In this document: piece after piece, positions 11,158-22,900 of the stretch
Position numbering within the stretch: the stretch's first letter is position 1
Layout: each line of letters opens with the position of its first letter
Origin: Gaertneriomyces semiglobifer
Lineage: Eukaryota; Chytridiomycota; Chytridiomycetes; Spizellomycetales; Spizellomycetaceae
Assembly: GCA_025558075.1 (NCBI GenBank)
Contig: JAHLKF010000029.1
Location: 62,001 to 126,000, forward strand
Direction: 5' to 3'
Length of the DNA stretch: 64,000 nt
Notes under the pieces: generated by a model
The model's database searches: none
What the model saw: only the letters and a program-made list of their open reading frames with translations
Told to the model about the DNA's origin: nothing
Made by a program: the position numbers and the translations under genes

Positions 11158-11933
11158 ATGCCCGTTACTGAGCTCGGATGTGTGGTCATCAAGCCCGGCA
11201 CAAACCCTATGGACGAGGCCACCCATGAAGGGCAGGTGCTCGCTAGTGCTTGGAAGGCCGTCGCGGAAGCTCCCACCGGCCCCTACCGCGTCTACTATGG
11301 TGGAGAAGTAGAAGATCCAACAAAAATATGGGGATTCTTCGATTTCGAGTCTGTCGAGGATCATGACAACTTCGCTAAAACGTGAGCGGGTTTCTTTCGG
11401 TTGAATCGTTGCCTACCCATTCAATGCAAGTCTCATCGGCTGTCATAAACAATTTCAGATTCGGCGGTGAAGCAGTGAAAGAGCTTCCTAACATCCTCGC
11501 CAGCAGCGAATTCGGCTCCAAACACGTCAACTTCAACCCATCCCCTCCAACGGCCTTGAAAGCCCCGGTCACCGAGATCCTTCTCGCTTACTTCGACCCC
11601 AATCTCAGTCAGCCCGCAAAGGACACTGCAACCTCTAAGCTCACTCAATTCTTCAAAAACGCACTCAACAAATGTCCTGATTGCCAGGGTGTCAACTTTG
11701 GGTGGGGCATAGAGAATGATTTTCCTGTTAGGGGTGGTGCAGTGGAGGGTCAGAAGGGAAGCATTTTGGTCGCGCTGATTGGGTGGCCGAGTGTGGAGGC
11801 ACATATGAAGTTCAGGGACACGGAGGTGTTTAAGGAGAACGTTCATTTGCTTCGTGGCTGGGAGGGGAATTTGGCAATGACGATGTTCCATGTTAAGACT
11901 AAGGTATTAGAGAACACTGTAAGGAAGGAGTAG
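11158..11933 (+). CDS. Two-domain dimeric alpha/beta-barrel (ABM-like) protein
   Basis: Two exons (11158-11381, 11459-11933) give 232 residues. The N-terminal half (VTELGCVVIKPGTNP, then VYYGGEVEDPTKIWGFFDFESVEDHDNF) and the C-terminal half (TEILLAYFDPN, VALIGWPSVEAHMKFRDT, and WEGNLAMTMFHVK) each look like a ferredoxin-like ABM or stress-responsive barrel. Such domains occur in monooxygenases of small aromatic substrates and in many fungal proteins of unknown role. No cofactor motif or signal peptide is visible, so a cytosolic location is likely. The function is open. The intron between the two parts is 77 nt with a TTTCAG acceptor. Confidence 0.8.
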
Positions 11934-12694
11934 TGTGGAAGCCCTTCAATGGAATGGTGGACGTCCTGTAGAATAACCAAACGATCTTTGGTGGCTGGTG
12001 AGAGTTGACACACACGTCTATCTGCACGGCTTGGGGAATTGACATAATCAGCTTGATCTTTGGCGTCATCGTCGTGCGCCCACGATCTCCGCTCATACAC
12101 GATCAACGGCTCTTTTGAGACTGCAAATGAAGCGAGTGAAGCCCATTTAAAGCACGATGAATCGACCAGGCAGATCACTTTCCCATTTAGAAAGGCTGTG
12201 TCTATTACGACAGGCAGGTAACTGTTTCCTTGGATTGGGTGTGAAGCATTATACGGAGTTTCCACACGGCGAAGTCCCAGAAGGCTCGCTTTCTTTGGAA
12301 GTGGGCTAGTTCAGTGGACCCAACGCTCCAACGCCGTCGGCAGCGAACGACATCAAAGCCAGCTGTTGAACTTCATAAAGGATTTTCGTGGTCTCGTTGT
12401 CTTCAAACCTCTTGTCGTTCAAATGTTGTGAATGCTACTGATGATTGCAGAATGCCCATGGTCGCACTAAGGGGCAGTTCTTCGACCAGTCTCCTTTGGA
12501 AGCCACAGCGGCAAGATGCATCCGTTCAACGTCAGGCATTCGCCTTTGACTTTAGATCTCCGTTATTGAAACGCAATCTCTTCAAGTTCATGAATCAATC
12601 CATTACGCTGATCCCTGATCGAGTGTATTGAAGTTCATTACATGTCTAGCGTTCTACGCGATCTATCGACCTAATCCTACTGATCTATACCCAT
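11934..12694. other. Convergent intergenic region
   Basis: 761 nt between the stop codons of the barrel protein and the S41 peptidase. Only short chance frames are present; no domain or RNA gene is recognised. It should hold both 3' ends. Confidence 0.5.
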
Positions 12695-15338
12695 CTATGC
12701 AGAGAGTCGAATATTCTGAATGGTGCACCCAGGTGTAGCCACACCACCGTCAGACGTGAACCGGAAGGAGATCTCAACGTTGCCTTCCAAGCCGTCGATG
12801 GTCCACTCTTTCTTTTCTGCTCCTTTCCCAGAAACCTTGTACAGTTCTTGGGTCTCACCTTTGCCATTAGCCTCAACCTTCTTGACTGTCACATACAAGT
12901 AATCGTAGTCCACTTCAGTGTCGTAAGTGATGTCCGCCGAGAGACGGGCAGGAACTCCAGCGACAAGCTTGGCGAAGATGGATAGCGACGTGTCAACGTC
13001 ATCGGCGTACGTGGCGCCGTTTGCGGTACCAGTGGTAATGCTCTTGCCCTTGACTTGCCATCCGTCTGTCGGTTTGGTGCCAGCATTGTAAATGCCAACG
13101 AACTTGCGACCGTCGGTTACACCGTATTCGAATGTAGTGCCCTTGTTTACTGTGAGGAAGTCGGTTGCCAACGGAACAATCACCGCTTGACGCCTTGTTT
13201 TCAAAACTTGGGAGTTGTAAAGGTCATAACCGTAAATGTGGTACGTGAAGTATCCGAGTTCAGTAGGGGCAACCGATGATGCGAGGCTGCCAGTTGCGCG
13301 ACGGAAATAGTTCGCCGGGGTAGAGGTCCCCAAGACTTTGTTAGCCTGGTCACGAAGCTCCAAACGCCTAATGTTCTGGGCTTCATAGCTGAACGAAAGC
13401 TTGGCTCCGGTGGTGGCATGCAACATATCAAAAGAGGACTTGAAGAAGCGGTTTTGTTTCATCTTCAGCAGGCCTTCCGTCTTCAATCTCGCAGCGATGT
13501 ACTCAAACTGAGAGAGTCGCCCAGAGCGGTCTCCCGTTATGTCTCCAATGGTAGGGCGGATAATAGCGTCGGAGATGATGCCCGTGTCCTCAATCAATTC
13601 ACCCTTGTGCAACAACGTGCGGACACTTTGACGCCATCCGACACGCATATCACTGATCCCCAAGCGACCGGCTTGTTCACTGTAAGGCAATTTCCGGTAG
13701 ACAGTGGGAGCGTAAGGAACAAGGTTACTGGAGTGAGTGATGACATTAGCACCTCCAGCGCCTGTGGTACCATCTTCACCAAAGACAATGCCGGCTCTGT
13801 TGTCCTGCATTGCGGCGCTGAAGATGTCACAAGAGCTGTAGCAGTTGGCATCCGTAAGAATACCTGCCGAATGACACGTAAGCCACTGCGTCTGACGCCT
13901 TGTAATACGGATTTTTCACTTACCAACGGGCTTCAACCAAACTTGGCCAACATCATTGGCCTTCTCAAATGACGTGAAGGGGATTGGAACACTGTATTTG
14001 TCTCCAGGCTTAGCTCCCAAGTATGAAGCCTTCCAGTCCTCACCCGCAGCGGAATTGTTGACGAAGATCAGTTCATTGTTTTTGGAAATGAGGGCGCGGG
14101 CGGTTCCAGGTCTGAAGTCAGCAGCAAAGAATTGGGTAAGACCTTCACCAAGGCTGATCCAGCCGCCTCCATTGCTTCTCACATCGATCACAACCGCGGA
14201 GGCATCTTTGAGTTCGTTAACCAGAAGATCCCTGATGGCGGCCTTGCAAAGCTCACCGCCGGTGTTATCGCCATTTTCCACAAATGAACTCAGGCGAATC
14301 ACACCAAGGTTCGTTGTTTTAGGTTGGTATATGGTCCACCCGACAATCGAGGATTTGGTGGGTTGGTACTTGAGCTGTGCGAACTTGGTCGGGAACAAAT
14401 CGGCCGCTAAGGGGTCTTCCATTTCTGGAGTCAAACCGAGGGGTCTCTTCCAGTCCAGGTCCAATTTGGGGGTGCGGTCAATGTCAACCGGTAAGAGGTT
14501 TTGATAAGTGCTTCCCGGAGCATCAGCGAGGCAGTTGTTGTTGGCGTAGGCAACAATCGGTACTTTGACGGTGAAGGGTTTACCAAAGACACCGCGCTTG
14601 AATTGGAAGGTGATTTCATCCTTTTCTGGAGCCGGGTAGAGCTTTCCGCTACGGGATTGCAGTAATGAAAGAGCACCTCTTTGACCTCCGTAAGCATTGG
14701 CACCTAAAACCGCAATTTATGAGAAAAGCTCAGTGTGACCGCACTGAATAATGGGTAAACTCACCTCCTGTCATGGCTGCGATCTCCTGGAAGTACTTGT
14801 AGAAGGGCTTGCCGTCAACGCTGATCAAAACATCACCAGGCTTGACACTCTTGACCGCGTCAGGCATAACTGCCAGGAATTCGGGGTGCTCAGTGATACC
14901 GCGGACAGCAACTACGGGATTCTTCTCCGGATTTTGAGACGCAACAAAATCGAACACAAATGGTCCGAGGAAGCGGAAGCATGAATGAGAGCCAGGAATG
15001 TAGTAGTTGGTGTGGAAGTCTCTCAACGACAGGAAGAGCTTAGCCAGAGAGTAGTGAAACGTCTGGTCATCCATGGAGGCTGCCTTGGCGACGATATCCG
15101 CAATGCCAGCATTAGCGTCGACGCCATAGGTATCCTTCTTGATGTAACTGTGAACATAGACATTCATAAGTTCCTGGGCTTGCGAAGCCACAAACGTCTT
15201 TTGCTCTGGGGTGTAGGGAGCAAAAGTCAATTGGTCCCTGACATCTTTGAGGTGATGGAAGCTCACGCCCAGATCGGCAGAGACTTGCACCGCGTTCAAC
15301 GCGACGAAAGCCGCAGCGAAGGCACTGGCGAGCAACAT
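12695..15338 (-). CDS. Secreted S41-family (tail-specific-protease-like) serine peptidase
   Basis: Three exons (15338-14765, 14703-13924, 13863-12695) give 840 residues. Residues 1-21 form a signal peptide (ASAFAAAFVALNAVQVSA). A PDZ-like strand (VKPGDVLISVDGK) follows near residue 170. The peptidase core shows the S41 signature: GVIRLSSF, VVIDVRSNGGGWI, and the nucleophile region ANCYSSCDIFSAAMQD, where one of the two Ser residues is the expected catalytic Ser. After the core comes a C-terminal half of about 270 residues, probably beta-rich, that I cannot assign. The usual CtpA/tricorn-type enzymes are shorter, so the extra C-terminal region is notable. Likely role: extracellular or cell-surface proteolysis, for nutrition or host or substrate contact. 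All introns join in frame. Confidence 0.88.
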
Positions 15339-16166
15339 GGTGCCAATGGAGATGAGGTCGAAGGTATTATGAAGTCAACAAAGCGCTGAGGGTCCCCAGG
15401 TGCAGGTGAACGTAAACGACATCTCCTATTTGTATTCGCAGGCTTCCCCATCCCATCTTGATCTGCTCGCTGGGCGTGCTCCGTGCGATACATCTTGCCT
15501 TGGTACAAATTTTTCGGGCGAAATTGTTATCGACATTCCCTGATGTGAGCGAATCAACCTGTCGTACGGAGGTGTTTGGGCAGAATTCTGCCGTCGTCAG
15601 ACTCGTCCCCCCAGCAGCCAGTAAATGGGCGGCCACCAGAGTAAGACCGAATTCGAAGCGCAGCTCTTTGGATTGTTCTGTCGCCAACTGTTGCGTGATG
15701 AAGCGGTGCTTTTGGTGCAACGGGGATTTTTGCAGAAATGATCTGCGCGTCGCGCGACTCCGACGAGGTGAGATAAGCGCTAACTCCGCGGGGAATTGCT
15801 TTATTACGCGCCATGTTCGCTTGATGGTGTGAAATGCAAATGTGAATCCAGCGCGGTCACACCTTCGATACGTTTATGTGAGTGAGTACATCGGCTGTCG
15901 GAGCCTGTCGCGCCAGTCATTTCGCTGAAGAAGGTTTACACTGTCAGTCTCCACCTGAACCACTGTTTCAACAGTACGGCCGAAGCCTCTTTATGCTTTT
16001 CCCTCCATCAAGCGACTAGCGCCGTTGGCTGACTATGCGCATAACACACGGATCCGCTCTGAACAGACCGCTGTACACATGTAGATCCACAGCTCGACTG
16101 CGTCTTTGGCAGCACCAGATTGTTCAAATCCCCAATCACATTGTCCGCCCAGTTACATGTTATGAG
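15339..16166. other. Intergenic, promoter of the S41 peptidase
   Basis: About 830 nt between two minus-strand genes. It carries the peptidase promoter and the 3' end of the next gene. No further gene, repeat or RNA is recognised. Confidence 0.5.
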
Positions 16167-18842
16167 TTACAAAAGTCCGTTTACTTCACTAGCTGCTTCA
16201 CTGTACCACACCTCAATGTCCGCAATCACCCCCCGATGGTCACTAAACCAGTTCGGAACTACCACATCGTCTTTACGCGCTTTATCATCGTTCGATCCGA
16301 TCATCGCCGCATGACGCACTTTCCACCCAACACTTCCCTGCCGTCTGCCGTGGGCATCGCAAACAATTCCACCTCCGCCAACAAATATGAAATCAATCCT
16401 ATCATGGTGGTCGGTGGTGGAGAGCTCGTCTGTAAGCGTGCACCAAGTAAATCCCGGATGAGTAACAGGATCAGGATGCACTGCTCGGTATGCGTCCACT
16501 AACGGATACTTTTCATTGCCACTGAATGATTTTGTGCATGGCCATTGCACTGGCAACGGTTGGTATCCGGAAAGGGTAGATTTGGGCGTCCAATCCAGAT
16601 GAGATGGTTCATTGAAATCTCCACACAAAAGAATGACGGATTTCTTCGACTCATCCGTCAGCTCTTCCATGGTTTTTTGCAATTCGCGGACATGGTGTCC
16701 TCGAGTCTTCTTCGAAGATTCTTCCGCGTCGGTTGCGCTATCCAGAAATGGTTGCTCGCCGTAGGGGATCTTGAGCAGTTGGTACGGCTCGTACGGTGTG
16801 TACGGTAAGTGGGTATTCAAAATTTGTATCGGCACCGAACTGGAGCCGAGATCAAAGTTGATGGTTGCTCCGAATTTAGTCGAGGCAACACGTTGGAATG
16901 GATACCGTGATAAGATGGAGCTGAAGTGGATGCATCCCGGATGGGGTATTGGAACGCCTTGTTGCAGCAAGTGCCAGTCCGGTCCAAGAACAGTTGCAAC
17001 TTCTTTGGATCTGTCTACCCTTGTGTCTGTGGTGGCGGTCGGGTTCCCGTCTACCTCTTGAAGGGCCACAATATCTATGTGATTGTCGAGGACCACTTTG
17101 GCGATATCGGACGGCGTTGCTTTCCCACTGTCTCCTCCGTGCCAGAGATTCAGTGACATGACTCGCAGTGTCTTGCTTTTGTCACCCAGAAGCGGTGACT
17201 GAGGCAATTGATGACATGCAAGGTCGAGGTTGGTGCGACCGTTTTCTTCTGGGAATGTGAACTCGGCTGCTAGACCCAGAGCGTTTTTGGTGTCCGGTAA
17301 TGTTTCATCCTCGCCCTTTTTATCCTCCTTGATGGCACGAAGTATAATGTCGTACCAGTGGCTTGTCACATCAGCAACCAGACCACGGTAATCATAAGAT
17401 TTCTAAAAACAAAAGCTCCCATTGGTTTTTGTTGCTCACACTGTTCAAGTTGTGTCGTTAACAAACCGTAGTAGATGTATCGCACTTTCGTGGCCAACCG
17501 GCTAGAATTCCGTACCGCAATTCTTCTTTCCCATCAGGATCACCGTACATTTCCTTGAAGAAAGACGCATCGCCTTTAGGTTGGGGTAACTCTTCGAGTA
17601 AGCGAACAAGCTCCGGCTCTGACTGAAACACGTTCAGATTTTTCAGAAACTCTGGGTCACGCCGAGCTTCATAGTCTGCATCGTTATGCCAAGCGAGAAT
17701 GGTCTAGCATGTTACCGGTTTGGTCAGCATTTCAACGGACGGGCTTAGTTAAGCTCATGATAGGACGAACCTTTGGAGAAAAGTAGCTCGCCATGAACGC
17801 GACAGTACTATGCAAATCGCAAAGCAATACCTCAAACGTCTCCAGGAAGGGTAACAAGGACGGCTTCCATTCATCGGTAACTTCAAAGTTGTCAAAGATG
17901 AATTTGACGTTGCGAACTTCCTCAATGTGCGGTGGGTATGTCAAATCATAATCGCCCGGGTTGTAAACCGCGGGATGCATTTTGAAGACAAAGCGATACT
18001 TTCTATCCTGGTGTTGCAGTTTGTACATGAGGTCGATGATGGGGCGTTGAACAATCAGAGAGGTTTCGCCTGTGGAAGGTGCGACTAGGACGTGTACAGG
18101 TTCCTGTCCTTCCTGGGGCTTTGACGGAAAGAATTTCGACGGTGACTCAAAGTACCACTGTCTAATATCCTGTGTGGTATATGGTAATCTGATGGTTGGA
18201 AATGGGTTTGTAAGATCCTGTTGAAGCCCGAGCAAGAATTGGCCGTACTTACTTTCGTGCAAAGTAGCGCGTAAAGTAGATGGGTACTTTATGCTCCGCT
18301 CCTGTGCAGCTCATACACCCATACATGCAATGGCCTATTACATTGACGGCAGCGATTTTGTCAGGCAAGCGTTCCTTGAGGTCTTCCAAAATTTCTTTCT
18401 GAACTTGACCAAACGGATATGCCATGCTCGCCGTAAGTATGAACACGACCTTCTTCTTCTCTTGCAGGAGGCACTTGATGATGTTCCGCGGTGAGAAATC
18501 GAAGACCTGTACCCGACCATCAGGATAGCTGTCCTCGTAATACTTTCTCATCTTGTCCCGCAGAGCGTGCCATCTGTAGATAAACACCTTGCCGCCGTAA
18601 CGGTCCAAAAAAGGCGCTGCATGTTCAATTTGGGAAAAGTCATAGTGGCAGGGAATGTAAATCGACACATCGAATGGCTCTTTTTCGAGTTCCGCTATTT
18701 GTTCAGTCACTTGCAATGGATCCAATGGCTTTGCTGGCATAGTAGCTGTCAATACGTGACGAGTGGTTGGAAATGATGCTGCCGGCCTTTTGAAGAAGGT
18801 GCGCAATGCTACTCTGCAGATAGGTGGCCAAAACGAGAACAT
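16167..18842 (-). CDS. Fusion: CDP-glycerol-transferase-like domain + endonuclease/exonuclease/phosphatase domain
   Basis: Four exons (18842-18253, 18188-17771, 17703-17467, 17402-16167), joined by three 64-67 nt introns, give 826 residues in one frame. The N-terminal 470 or so residues resemble the TagF-like CDP-glycerol glycerophosphotransferase layout: VSIYIPCHYDFSQI, VLVAPSTGETSL, FVFKMHPAVYNPG, and VLLCDLHSTVAFMASYF. The C-terminal 380 residues are a complete EEP phosphodiesterase fold: RVMSLNLWH, IVALQEVDG, ILNTHLPYT, LLCGDFNEPSHLDW, DRIDFIFV and SDHRG, carrying the expected metal and catalytic Glu, Asp, Asn and His. There is no in-frame Met between the start of exon 4 and the MSLNLW strand, so the EEP half has no start of its own. 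The first ATG used is at 18842. The substrates are unknown; glycerophosphate or phospholipid-like phosphodiesters are a guess from the families. The transferase assignment is weaker than the EEP one. Confidence 0.72.
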
Positions 18843-19960
18843 TTGTGACGAGCCATGCTTCAAGCGGGTCTCAACACGCGTGTTCAGTCTTCCGCGGAGT
18901 TTCGCTTATCACATCATTCATCCGCGCCATCAATTCCGAACTTTGATCTCGAATACTCAGTGCGACAGCCATTTCCACCTCCACAGAATAAAACTCATGG
19001 CGACGGATGATCACTCTTTACTCTCAAACTCCATGTTACAGTTCGTTCTCGCGGGTATTTCACCCTGATTTCTGAAGTGGGATATTCGATCGAACCTCAT
19101 TGAGGAATACACCTAGGATCACTCCTTGGGTTCATTATCCATCATACCAAACGTTCTTAGGTTTTGCAATCCAAAGAGCTGTAAGATGTCCCAATACATA
19201 TCTCATTAACATTAGCTCCCATTGTAAATAATAAGACGAATGATGGAAGACATTCGATTGTGGCACAGTAACAATTTAAGGTTCATTTAGCGTGATGCTT
19301 ACGTTATGAGCCTGAAACAGTCGGCCGCAGGGGCGTCTCTCCGCGTGGCAAACCGAGTTGCCGCACCGCCCTTTTTGAACCCGATTTGTGCGCGGGTTGT
19401 GGCGCGGGGGCGAGGCAAAACAGCGACGAGGCAGCGACGAGGCAAATGGCCGAGGAGGCGAACGCAGCATAAGGCGAGTAGTAGTAAGAGTAGGAGGAGG
19501 CACACACGGCAGAACGACAACCACAACCAAGGAAGATCAGAGCCATCGGGCAGTAACAGAGTCTGCAGAGTTGGAATCAGTCTGAGAAGAGGCAGTGTAA
19601 ATAGGTGGCTGGTCTGGACACTTGCTGCCGTCGGGCCGACTTGTCGTTGGCATCTCGGTGGATTGGAAGTCATTCAGTGTACACCAACTTTCGCAAAAGG
19701 GTCCCTCCGTACGCACACAGTCCCAATGTGCTGATCGCTCCCCCATCTTCGCTTCCGTAGTAGTACAGGCAAACTGCCGTCCGTACACGTACCACCAACC
19801 AACGTTTGGCCAAATCGGCATTCTATGAAAACGACAACATCGCCAGCGAGGATTCATTAAATCTATCGACAATCCCAGTCCGTCTCTCGGCTCGTCAACC
19901 CAATCTTCGCGAAACGCTGTATATTCGTACACGTTGATTGGAGCACGATCTGAAGACACT
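18843..19960. other. Divergent promoter region
   Basis: 1.1 kb between two divergent genes. A GC-rich core lies around 19320-19520, and several long frames there look like GC-driven artefacts. No gene is supported. Confidence 0.5.
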
Positions 19961-22900
19961 ATGGAAGGAACTACTCTAACATATCGGCATTCCGGTCGCC
20001 CCTCGATCCTGTCAATCCTTGTCATTCTTCTGGCGCTCCCCTTTTCATCAAACTCCCAAGTAGGTCAAAGCAGATTTGGTGTACCCGGTGCATGTCGAAA
20101 CTTTCCGACACCTCCTGCCATTGTCGACATCATCGATTCCGGCTCCGCCAATGCGTCCGTACAGCATTGCGCAGACCAATGTGTGGCCCAAGTACCTGCG
20201 TTGGACCGCGCTGTCATCGGGGCGTCCTTGCAAGGCGGGCGGACCTTGATCTCATGTGGATGCTACAACTCGGCGCGGCCGATCGCTTCCACGCAGGTAG
20301 ATATCACCGGTTGCGACACCCTTTGTCCTATGGATAGTAATAGCTGCGGAAAATCTACAAACGGGAATCTGTGGACTGTTTATGCTGTTGTTGCTGCGAG
20401 ACCCGGTGATGCCAATAGCGGTCCTGGGAGGGTACCCGCTAATGGTGGATCAACCACAACTATCGTTGTTGCGGTCATTGCCGCAGCAGTAGTCGCAGTT
20501 GCTGGAGTCGGCATATTTCTCTACAAGCGTCAGAGACGAAACGCCTCAAGACGGAAGATTGGCTCCACTTCATCATTTAAAGGCCCAACTGATATGGGAG
20601 GTGGAGGAGCTATGGGCATGGATATAGATATGTCTCTGATGCGTCCAGATCCGAGTGCAGGTTTTAGCCCCAGGAAGGAAGCCAGTGCACCGAAGAAAAA
20701 CAATTTGGATGTTGAATGGGGTTTTGACAATGAAAGACCGAGCGAGTTTGGGACGCTGCAAAGTAAACGGGTGACCATAGCTGTTGCAAGCGACAACGTC
20801 AAAACAAAAAGCGTCTCTAACAGCCCATCCAACACGAGCATCCTTTCTGAAGCTACCACTCAAATGGCCACCTTGGATCGAAGATCGCGGCTGGCAGAGT
20901 CTCCTGAGGTACCGTTCGGAGCGCGTGTGTCGAACGGACCAGGATTAGGATCCCTGGAAAGGGTCATTATGTCTATTGGAAACACTTCGGACGGCGGGGA
21001 CAATGTGTCTCCACCACAGAATAATGCTATGCAGGTGGTGCCACCAAGAACCCGATCACAGCCGAGCTACAATGGAAGTAATAATATCATTGCCATGCCG
21101 GTCCGCATTCCGTCTGTCATCATACCCTTGCCAAATAAAAATGAGGCAAAAGTCGAGAAGGAACTTATGGTGATAAAATGCTGCGTTGACATGAGCACCT
21201 TACGTGTTACTGACTTTATTTTTCCAGAACCGCGGACGATCAGATTCGGGGTACGGAGTGTCTCTGGAGCGGAACTTTCCACACCGTGCATCACAAGTTG
21301 CACCCGCTCCACCAGTGCCAGCGATGCCGCAAAATTACCAGTCGTCAATCAATTCGACTCCATATTCAACTCCCACACCACAACCGGTTGTTGTGGCGCC
21401 GCCACGCACCGCTTCAGCTGTGGAAAGCTCAAATGGGAAAGGTACCAGGCGCGCTCCATCTCTACGAATTCGCACGGACGTCAAGCCTGGGGTTCCCGTT
21501 AAAGGAATGCAGGCTCCGCCCCGCAAAGCGTCTCAACCTCCGGGAGTAAGGAATACACCAGCTCAGGTTCAAGCAGCGGTTTCCAAGGTGCTTAAACCAG
21601 TTGAAAGAGGATACTCGGTGTCTATCGACATCTCTCCGGTCAAAGCTCCTCCGGCAGCTGAACCAGTTGTTGCAAGGCCACCAACCAGCGCAATATATAC
21701 CGTGTCTATTGAAGAGCCACCCGCTGCCATTCGCTCCGCGAAACGAGGACCTTCGTCCTCTGGTCAACAGCCTAGACCTAAACAACCTTTGGGAAGAGTA
21801 CCGTCCCAGACGTCGTCTACTGCTGGCTCAGTTAACATGTCTATGGGCTTCCCGAACGGTGGTATTGCTCCGCCACAACGACCTGCACCGACGGCCACGC
21901 TGCCGTCACTCCCACGAACTGCCAGTAACAGCTCCAAAGCGAGCGCTGGAACATCAGCATCACAACAATCATTGCCTGCGAGAACGCCAATTCAAATCGA
22001 TGAGCACTTGAAGAACATGCGGGACCGGACAGTATTGTCGCGTATGAGTTCATTGCCAGAATCCCGGCGGCAGCAAGAGAGGACTCCGTTCTCCCCCAAG
22101 GTTGAAGAGACCCCCAAACCGCAAATTTCCAGTCCGCCCACACCCGTTGTGTCCGATGTTGATGCCCTGGTTGCCTCTCCGCGCTCAACATCTACTGTGA
22201 GCACAGCGGATCGTGCGGCTTTGGGAGTTAAGAGTTTCCACAGTGATATGAATATGGTGGAGGTTCAATCGACGCCCACAAATGACTCCTTCGTCGCATA
22301 TAGTGCGAAGATTGAGAATACCGCATCTTTTTCTAATGCTGATGACGACGAAATGGATTACCAGGATGAGGCATCGCCGTTGCTGGAGTCTAAGTGGACG
22401 AACTCTGTTATGCTGGGCAACTCGTTCCTACTCAATGGGCCACCGATGGAGGACAACGCTGACAGATCTGCTTCAATTAACGGCAATTCTGACGACGTGA
22501 TGCTGGGGAACTCTCTGCTCCTCAACGGACCGCGGATGGACAGTGAGGTTGAAAAAGTTACACCCTATGGGAACGCTACTCATGAGGAAGAGTCTGACGA
22601 AGAAGTCCTCGTCGTTGACGAGTCGCTCGCGACTCCAATGTCTCCCCCTATTTTTATGAAAACGGCTGCGCCCGCCCCACCACCTTACGCGCCATCTCCG
22701 TCGAGCGTTCCCAGTGCACCAGAGGAGCGTATGGCCGCAATCAATGCACCCAAATCTCCCTCCCCGCTCAGCCAATTGCGCTCGACAGTAGCGACGCCAC
22801 CGATGATTATTCCTCCCCGTAGAGAAGCATTGGAATCCAATCGGATCGTCTCACCACCCCCACGAACAGCGTCTAGCGCGAGATTGACATCACCAGAAGC

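Noticed and set aside
13418..13972. Plus-strand frame of 184 codons opposite the S41 peptidase
   Set aside because: Antisense shadow of a well-supported coding exon.
19300..19700. Several overlapping long frames on both strands upstream of the WSC gene
   Set aside because: GC-rich sequence with few stops. The frames overlap each other and have low-complexity products, so they are chance.
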